From Patescibacteria group bacterium UBA2211 (GTDB lineage: Bacteria > Patescibacteriota > Minisyncoccia > Minisyncoccales > Minisyncoccaceae): 64,000 nucleotides of DNA. The notes under the pieces are model-generated. The model was not told the origin of the DNA, searched no databases, and saw nothing but the letters and a program-made list of their open reading frames with translations. A program made the translations under genes and the position numbers. Every line of letters starts with the position of its first letter. The stretch's first letter is position 1. Positions 58,692-64,000 of the stretch are shown here, piece by piece. The stretch lies in assembly GCA_002327845.1 (NCBI GenBank), contig DCUP01000003.1, positions 1 through 64,000 on the forward strand. The letters run 5' to 3'.

Positions 58692-59340
58692 AGGTTAGTT
58701 TTTTAATTTCTTCCATTACTTTTTCTGTAATCTTAATACAAAGATTTTCATATTCTTTTGAATCACGATCCATTCCTTTTGAAGTCTCAAACTCTTCTTT
58801 AAAGAAAAGCGGCTTACCGATATTTAATCTAATATTCTTTTTGACTTTTGGTTTTTCTCCTGGAGGAAATAATTCAAAAGCTCCTTTAATTCCCATTGGA
58901 AGAATTGGTACTCCAGTTTCAAGAAAAAACTTAGCTACTCCCCATTTTCCTTTTCCTACTTCTCCAGTCCTAGTTCTTGTTCCTTCAGGATAAATAACTA
59001 AAGAATATCCATTCTTTAAGAAATTAACAGCTGATAAAAAAGCTTGTTTTTTTGATTCATCATCTTTTCTATTTACTGGAATAACTTCTCCTAAAGAATA
59101 GATAAAATCTCTTAAACCGCTCCATCCTTTATTTTCTCTATCTACTTGTCCAATATGAGTATATTTTCTAGGAACACAAATATATCCACAAAGAAGAATA
59201 TCTAAATAGCTCTGATGATTAGAAGCTAAAATCACATTTCTTTTTGGAAAATTATCCTTTCCCTTAACCTCTTTAATGAATAAAAATCCAACTAAAGGAG
59301 CTAAAGTAATTTTTAATATTGTTGAAAGAATTTTATTCAT
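58681..59340 (-). CDS. plsC: 1-acyl-glycerol-3-phosphate acyltransferase (PlsC)
   Basis: Membrane-associated acyltransferase of 219 residues. The HX4D motif is NHQSYLDI, followed by the phosphate-binding YPEGTRTRTGEV and VPILPMGIKGAFEL. It adds an acyl chain to lysophosphatidate. Which donor (acyl-CoA or other) cannot be read. Its presence in the same operon indicates that the acyl chains made here go into membrane lipids. Overlaps the FabK gene by 8 bases and accC by 11. Confidence 0.93.
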   Translation of the reverse strand: MNKILSTILKITLAPLVGFLFIKEVKGKDNFPKRNVILASNHQSYLDILLCGYICVPRKYTHIGQVDRENKGWSGLRDFIYSLGEVIPVNRKDDESKKQAFLSAVNFLKNGYSLVIYPEGTRTRTGEVGKGKWGVAKFFLETGVPILPMGIKGAFELFPPGEKPKVKKNIRLNIGKPLFFKEEFETSKGMDRDSKEYENLCIKITEKVMEEIKKLTYED

Positions 59341-60274
59341 AGAAATGTTCGCTTTCTTTTATTGAATTCTTAGCATCGTTAATAATCTCATCAATAATCT
59401 CTTTACAGCTTTTAATCTCGTCTATTCCTCCAGCACAAATACCACATAACAAAGGAGTTAAATCAATATTGGCCGAACCTTTATTTCCAGCAAATCTTTC
59501 TGAATTCAATTCTTCAGGAAAAGGACTCTTTTCTTCCATTTTCTTAATTGTTTCTGAAAGCTTGTTTTTGATTGCACGAATCGGATGGCCAGTAAATCTA
59601 GCTACTACAGTAATATCTTCATCAGTCGCATTAACAATAGCTTGCTTGTAATTCTCGTGAATCTGGCATTCTGTTGAGGCCATAAACCTAGTTCCAATCT
59701 GCACTCCGTCAGCACCTAGTATTACAGCAGAAGCAAAAGTTGCTCCATTAAATATTCCTCCCGCCGCAATTAAAGGAATATTCTTAATAGTTTTTCTAGT
59801 CTGAGGAACTAAACAAAAAGTTGAATTCTCTCCAATGTGTCCTCCTGATTCCATTCCTTCCACTACCACTCCATCAATTCCATTCTGTTCCATTTTGGCC
59901 GCCAATCTAACTGAAGGAACAACAGCAATAACTTTTATTCCTGATTGTTTTAAATAAGGAAGAATGGGTAAAGGATTTCCTCCACCAGTTAAAACAACCG
60001 GAACTTTTTCTTTAATAATCACCTTAACTAAATCAGCGATATTAGGATTCTGCATTAATAAATTTACTCCGAATGGTTTATCAGTCATTTCTTTGGTCAT
60101 TTTAATTTCTTCCTCTAGCCAACTTGGAGAAGCAAAGCCAGAACCTATCACTCCCAATCCTCCAGCACTAGAAACAGCGGCAACTAAAGTATGTTCTGAA
60201 ACTCCCGCCATTCCTCCTTGAATAATCGGATACTGAATATTTAATAATTTTGTTAATTTATTATTTTCAAACAT
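59333..60274 (-). CDS. fabK: Enoyl reductase II (FabK-like, FMN-dependent)
   Basis: The 313-residue TIM-barrel protein of the nitronate monooxygenase/FabK family. IQGGMAGVSEHTLVAAVSSAGG near the start, VVVEGMESGGHIGENSTF, IAAGGIFNGATFASAVILGA and GTRFMASTEC match FabK closely. FabK reduces the enoyl double bond using FMN and NAD(P)H. A nitronate-monooxygenase role is less likely in this context. Preceded by the FabZ-FabK fusion gene, overlapping plsC by 8 bases. Confidence 0.88.
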   Translation of the reverse strand: MFENNKLTKLLNIQYPIIQGGMAGVSEHTLVAAVSSAGGLGVIGSGFASPSWLEEEIKMTKEMTDKPFGVNLLMQNPNIADLVKVIIKEKVPVVLTGGGNPLPILPYLKQSGIKVIAVVPSVRLAAKMEQNGIDGVVVEGMESGGHIGENSTFCLVPQTRKTIKNIPLIAAGGIFNGATFASAVILGADGVQIGTRFMASTECQIHENYKQAIVNATDEDITVVARFTGHPIRAIKNKLSETIKKMEEKSPFPEELNSERFAGNKGSANIDLTPLLCGICAGGIDEIKSCKEIIDEIINDAKNSIKESEHFYE

Positions 60275-60275
60275 A

Positions 60276-61781
60276 TTATATTGTCTTAATTAAGGGATCT
60301 CTAGCTAATATTTGTTCTGCTTCATCCACTAATTCTTTTATTAAGTCTTTTACTTTAACAATCTTATCAATTCTCCAAGCATTCGCTCCGGCAAAAACTA
60401 ATCCATTTTCTAAATCTCCTTTTCTAGCATTTTCTAAAGCTTTCAAAATGCAATAACTTTTATCGCAAACTGGACCAATACATCCTTCACATTCAGCAAG
60501 ATTAACTTTTGGTGCTTCTCCTTTTAAAAGTTTTTCTACAAAAGGAGTTCTAATCGCCCTACCTGGTAATCCAACTGGCGAATGAATAATTACAATATCT
60601 TCTTCTTTAGCTTTTAAATATGTTTCTTTAAACTTTAAATCAGCATCACATTCTTCGGTTGCCACAAAACGAGTAGCCATCTGCACTCCTGATGCTCCAG
60701 CGCGAAGCATATCAACAATATCTTTTCCATTAAAAACTCCTCCGGCGGCAATAACTGGAATCTTAACTTCTTTAACTACTTCTCTAACAATATCTATTGC
60801 GTGTCTAAAGGGATGCCCTTCGGGAAATCCCAAATGCCCTCCCGCATCACTTCCTTCAATAATAACAGCTGAAGCTCCAGAATCTTCAGCTCTCTTTGCC
60901 ACCTTAGCTGAAGAAGCAATGGCAAAAACTGGAACATTGCCTTCTTTGGCAATATCAAAAACATCCTTTCTAAAACCAGCCCCCTGAATAATCAAATCTA
61001 TTTTTTCTTCTACTGCCGCCTTAACTAATTCTTTAAATCTTCCTACGACTCCCATAATATTTATTCCAATTGCTCCATTGTTTCCAGAAATCTCTCTTGC
61101 CTTTCTTATTTCACTTTTAACTTCTTCTGTATCTTTCATTCCTGAAACAGCAATAATTCCTACTCCACCCTCTTTGGCAACATTGCCGGCTAAGTTATGT
61201 AAAGAAACTCGAACCGCCATTCCTCCTTGAATAATTGGTAATTTAGCAAAAACATTTCCTATTTTTAAATTCGGTAGTTTAAAAAACTTAACTGTTCCAT
61301 CTTTATTTTCTTTATTAGCCGATGACTTCTTTTCTTCCATTTCTGTTTTATCCATCACCGCAACACTGAATCTTACTTCGCACTTACGACTATCATCAAC
61401 AAAAGCTTCACCTAAAAAGTTAACAATCTTATCATTGTAAATTCCTAAAAGTTTAACTTTGTATTTAATTTTATCTCCTGGCCAGATTGGTTCGTAAAAC
61501 AAAGCACTTCTAACTTGATAAGCTAAAAGATGTTTTTTCTTGTGGTCACGCCCAATCTTTTCTCTTAATAATAAAGTTCCAGTTTGAGCAATTCCCTCAA
61601 CTACTAATACTCCAGGCATAATCGGAAAATCAACAAAGTGTCCTTTAAAGTATTCATCAGTAAAATTGGTTTGCTTAAAACCAATAATCGTATCCCCTTC
61701 AATTGATTCAATTTCATCAACCCACAAGAAAGGGTCTTGATATGGGATTATTTCTTTAATTTGTTCTTTTGAATAAAGCAT
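60276..61781 (-). CDS. Fusion of FabZ-like dehydratase and FabK/NMO-like reductase
   Basis: 501 residues. The N-terminal hot-dog domain (about 1-150) has YFKGHFVDFPIMPGVLVVEG, the FabZ active-site His and Glu loop, and residues for hydroxyacyl dehydration. The rest (about 175-501) is a FabK/NMO-like FMN barrel: IIQGGMAVRVSLHNLAGNVAKEGG, VIIEGSDAGGHLGFP, AAGGVFNGKDIVDML, GVQMATRFVATEEC. A Cys-rich segment (CEGCIGPVCDKSYC) follows and may bind a metal. Such a fusion would catalyse two successive steps of chain elongation. It starts 2 bases after fabG. Confidence 0.87.
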   Translation of the reverse strand: MLYSKEQIKEIIPYQDPFLWVDEIESIEGDTIIGFKQTNFTDEYFKGHFVDFPIMPGVLVVEGIAQTGTLLLREKIGRDHKKKHLLAYQVRSALFYEPIWPGDKIKYKVKLLGIYNDKIVNFLGEAFVDDSRKCEVRFSVAVMDKTEMEEKKSSANKENKDGTVKFFKLPNLKIGNVFAKLPIIQGGMAVRVSLHNLAGNVAKEGGVGIIAVSGMKDTEEVKSEIRKAREISGNNGAIGINIMGVVGRFKELVKAAVEEKIDLIIQGAGFRKDVFDIAKEGNVPVFAIASSAKVAKRAEDSGASAVIIEGSDAGGHLGFPEGHPFRHAIDIVREVVKEVKIPVIAAGGVFNGKDIVDMLRAGASGVQMATRFVATEECDADLKFKETYLKAKEEDIVIIHSPVGLPGRAIRTPFVEKLLKGEAPKVNLAECEGCIGPVCDKSYCILKALENARKGDLENGLVFAGANAWRIDKIVKVKDLIKELVDEAEQILARDPLIKTI

Positions 61782-61783
61782 AA

Positions 61784-62509
61784 TTATAATGATAAGCCAC
61801 CATCAATATTTATTACTTCTCCAGTTATAAAGCTGGCTTCAGGAGAAGCTAAAAAAGCAACCGTTGCAGCAACTTCTTCTGGTTTTCCAAATCTTCCCAA
61901 TGAAGTCAGTCTTTTAACTGCAACTTTTAATTCTTCAGGAATAGCTTCAGCCATTTTAGTTTCAATGAATCCAGGAGCAATAGCATTGACCCTGACATTA
62001 AATCTTCCTACTTCTTTAGAAACTGACTTAGTAAAGCCAATTATTCCTGCTTTTGAGGCGGAATAATTAGCTTGTCCAAAATTACCTCTTTGTCCAACAA
62101 TAGAAGAAACATTAACAATGTTTCCCTGACTAGGAATAAGAAGTGTTAAAGCAGCTTTAGAACAATTAAAGACTCCTGTTAAATTAATATCAATTACTCT
62201 TTGCCATTCTTCAACTGTCATTTTAGCTAAAGTCCTATCCTTAGTTATTCCTGCATTATTAACTAAAACATTTAGCCCACCTAATTCTTTAGAAACATCA
62301 GCCATCATTTTTTCAACTTGATCCATTTTAGAAACATCTGCTAAAAAATATTTACCGCCAGTTTCTTCAGTCACCTTTTTCAAGTTTTCTTCTTGAGAAG
62401 GAATATCATTTAAAGCAACCTTAGCTCCCAATGAAGCAAACTTTAGAGCTATCACTCTGCCTATTCCTTGAGAGGCTCCCGTTATTAAAACAACTTTGTC
62501 TTTAAACAT
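61784..62509 (-). CDS. fabG: 3-oxoacyl-ACP/CoA reductase (FabG)
   Basis: Short-chain dehydrogenase of 241 residues. TGASQGIGRVIALKFASLGAKVALND (NAD(P)H loop), NNAGITKD, NVSSIVGQRGN (catalytic Ser) and YSASKAGI (Tyr and Lys). It reduces the 3-oxo group to 3-hydroxy during acyl elongation. Only the general family can be assigned from motifs; position beside FabZ/FabK and a thiolase favours the lipid role. Confidence 0.95.
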   Translation of the reverse strand: MFKDKVVLITGASQGIGRVIALKFASLGAKVALNDIPSQEENLKKVTEETGGKYFLADVSKMDQVEKMMADVSKELGGLNVLVNNAGITKDRTLAKMTVEEWQRVIDINLTGVFNCSKAALTLLIPSQGNIVNVSSIVGQRGNFGQANYSASKAGIIGFTKSVSKEVGRFNVRVNAIAPGFIETKMAEAIPEELKVAVKRLTSLGRFGKPEEVAATVAFLASPEASFITGEVINIDGGLSL

Positions 62510-62518
62510 ATTTTTAAT

Positions 62519-63541
62519 TTAATTATTAATACACTTTACTTCTTTAATATCTCTTCCTGTTATTTCAATATTTTGAATATCAACTTCTTTCAAAATTTCA
62601 GGTAATTTATCTACCATCATTATTTCATTAAAAACCCTATCTAAATTAAGGAAGCTCTTGCTTCCTAAAATCAAACCAGGATAAACAATGGTCTTGTTCT
62701 GCTTCTGAACAAAGTCAGCTTCTCCTAAAGTAACAATATTTGTTAAATTATTTTTTAATTCATTTACAATATCTTCTTCTGATTGTAAGTATTTTAATGA
62801 AGCAAAGTTTTCTTTCTTTAGTGTTCTATAAATATTTTCAGAGGCACTAGCTTTACAAGCTTTCATCATTGATAAATTCAAAACAATATCGGCATTTAAG
62901 ATATCCTCTGCTATTTCTAAATTACCCTTTTTAACAAAATTCGATTTAGATAAATCCAATGGCATTATTTTGTTTTTCAAACAAATATCAAGAAGACCTG
63001 ACTTTTGAGCCATGCCTTCGATTGGAGCTTCATCAAAACTTTGAGTTGCTATTTTAATATTCTCTAACTTAATATTTTTTTCAAAAAGGAACTTTAATAC
63101 TGCATCAAGAAATTCAGGAGAAGTATTATCTCTAAAATAAGCATGATTAGGAGAAAATAAAGTCGGTAAGATAACAATCTTTAAATTTTCATTTAAAGAC
63201 AAATTTAATAAACTGAATATCTTTTCAATTGAATCAATAATATCGTATTTAGTTCTCCAAACAGCAACCGAATTATCGGAACCTGTTGTAAAATTAATTT
63301 CTTCTCCAATAGCATATTCTTTCACTGATTTGTTAGCCCACTTATTTCCCAATTCATCTTCCAAGACTAAAGCAAAATATGGAACTTCGGGATGAGGAAC
63401 CGATGAAATACTAACCTTAGAAATTCCAACTACTTTAGCTTTTAATGTTTTCACTTTTTCTAATCGAGAAAAACACTCGGGACAAATCTCTACTGGTTGC
63501 TGCCAAACCTTTTTACATTTTGAACATTGATAAAAAACCAT
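62519..63541 (-). CDS. DUF35 (zinc-ribbon/OB) fused to a DUF362-like domain
   Basis: 340 residues. The N-terminal rubredoxin-like zinc ribbon has CSKCKKVWQQPVEICPEC (about 5-22) and is followed by an OB-fold with PHPEVPYFALVLEDEL. The DUF35 family acts as acyl-CoA-binding partner of thiolases. The remainder (about 115-340) resembles DUF362: NADIVLNLSMMKACKASASE, GLILGSKSFLNLD. The start at 63541 lies right after the thiolase stop; a start 51 bases further upstream would lie inside it. A fusion of these two domains is uncommon to my knowledge. Its enzymatic role is not known. Confidence 0.8.
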   Translation of the reverse strand: MVFYQCSKCKKVWQQPVEICPECFSRLEKVKTLKAKVVGISKVSISSVPHPEVPYFALVLEDELGNKWANKSVKEYAIGEEINFTTGSDNSVAVWRTKYDIIDSIEKIFSLLNLSLNENLKIVILPTLFSPNHAYFRDNTSPEFLDAVLKFLFEKNIKLENIKIATQSFDEAPIEGMAQKSGLLDICLKNKIMPLDLSKSNFVKKGNLEIAEDILNADIVLNLSMMKACKASASENIYRTLKKENFASLKYLQSEEDIVNELKNNLTNIVTLGEADFVQKQNKTIVYPGLILGSKSFLNLDRVFNEIMMVDKLPEILKEVDIQNIEITGRDIKEVKCINN

Positions 63542-63542
63542 A

Positions 63543-64000
63543 TTATATTTTTTTAAATATATGAACTGTAACACTTCCTCCTGCCCCTCCAATATTATGT
63601 GTTAAACCAATCTTCGGATTTGAAACTTGGCGTTCTCCACATTTACCTCTTAATTGATTAACTATTTCAAAAACCTGAGCTAAACCAGTAGCTGAAATAG
63701 GATGACCTTTAGCTTTCAATCCACCGGAAGTATTAACCGGCATCTCCCCTTTAAGATTTATTTTTCCTGATCTGATTAATTCTCCCCCTTTTCCTTCTTC
63801 AGCAAACCCTAAATCTTCGTAAGAAATTAATTCAACTGAAGTGAAGGCATCGTGAACTTCAGCAACATTAACATCTTTTGGAGTAATTCCTGCTTGAGTA
63901 TATGCTGCCTTAGCTGCTAATTTAGTAGCTTTAAAATGAGTAATATCATCTCTTTCAAAAGTTAAAATGTAATCAGTTACAAAACCAGAACCAATAACTT
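63543..64000 (-). CDS. Thiolase, C-terminal part (runs off the window)
   Basis: The reading frame is open to the window edge (at least 151 residues). It belongs to the SCP-x/archaeal-type thiolase group: VAEVHDAFTSVELISYEDLG, NTSGGLKAKGHPISATGLAQ and NIGGAGGSVTV are conserved. In archaea such a thiolase forms a complex with a DUF35 protein; here a DUF35 gene follows by 1 base. It may supply 3-oxoacyl-CoA for FabG or acetoacetyl-CoA for a mevalonate-type pathway. The catalytic Cys of the N-terminal half lies outside the window. Confidence 0.9.
   Translation of the reverse strand, partial: VIGSGFVTDYILTFERDDITHFKATKLAAKAAYTQAGITPKDVNVAEVHDAFTSVELISYEDLGFAEEGKGGELIRSGKINLKGEMPVNTSGGLKAKGHPISATGLAQVFEIVNQLRGKCGERQVSNPKIGLTHNIGGAGGSVTVHIFKKI

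Noticed and set aside
1..64000. CRISPR arrays, insertion sequences, prophage genes or rRNA
   Set aside because: No regular short repeats, transposase or integrase domains, terminal inverted repeats, phage structural genes or rRNA segments were found while reading the window.

Overview
The window looks like chromosomal DNA of a small-genome, anaerobic bacterium of the Candidate Phyla Radiation (Patescibacteria, Parcubacteria-like). This is inference from the gene set, not a phylogeny. By eye the GC content is about one third. The code is standard: TAA, TAG and TGA all act as stops. Genes are packed into long minus-strand operons with overlaps or gaps of a few bases, and no gene-free stretch exceeds 300 bases (the longest gaps are about 100). 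CPR-like traits include a group I intron in a tRNA gene, ComEC without its metallo-beta-lactamase domain, a short FtsZ with no C-terminal tail, a minimal DprA, an archaeal-type GlmU, an oxygen-sensitive class III ribonucleotide reductase as the only RNR in view, and LamG pilin-like proteins. Almost no gene has a Shine-Dalgarno sequence. Many operon promoters place the -10 box 6 to 10 bases before the ATG, which points to widespread leaderless translation.

Layout: 1-308 tRNA-Asn with a group I intron. 353-3254 rpoD and dnaG, overlapping by 131 bases. 3290-10223 HtrA protease, glycosyltransferases, a Cys-type alpha/beta hydrolase, a glycoside hydrolase and an EamA transporter (cell envelope). 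10240-15444 comEC, rhomboid, nrdG, a stand-alone glycyl-radical mini-protein and nrdD. 15539-20870 ftsZ, ftsA, ybeY, yqeY, rpsU, hisS and lepB (division and translation). 20946-24107 is the only plus-strand operon: pth, dprA, topA. 24138-25789 parB and parA. 25857-26044 two tRNA-Leu genes. 26045-32541 GlmU-like, YvcK, 2-oxoacid:ferredoxin oxidoreductase and GlmS (amino-sugar and central carbon metabolism). 32529-48775 four aminoacyl-tRNA synthetases interleaved with membrane and surface proteins. 48768-54425 phosphatase, DUF218, a nuclease-helicase-UmuD fusion, a MazG-like protein and argS. 54484-64000 a lipid operon: ferredoxin, biotin-dependent carboxylase, biotin ligase, acyltransferase, FabK, FabZ-FabK fusion, FabG, DUF35-DUF362 fusion and a thiolase cut by the window edge.

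Four things stand out. (1) A 770-residue protein joins a PD-(D/E)xK nuclease, a DUF2075 helicase and a UmuD/LexA autoprotease whose Cys-Gly cleavage site, Ser and Lys have exactly UmuD spacing; it sits directly behind a MazG-like dNTP pyrophosphatase gene. (2) A 92-residue zinc-ribbon protein between nrdD and nrdG ends in a copy of the NrdD glycyl-radical tail that is identical over 96 bases. (3) A nearly complete acyl-chain synthesis operon has no ACP, FabD or ketoacyl synthase in view. (4) The region appears to use leaderless, SD-free gene starts.
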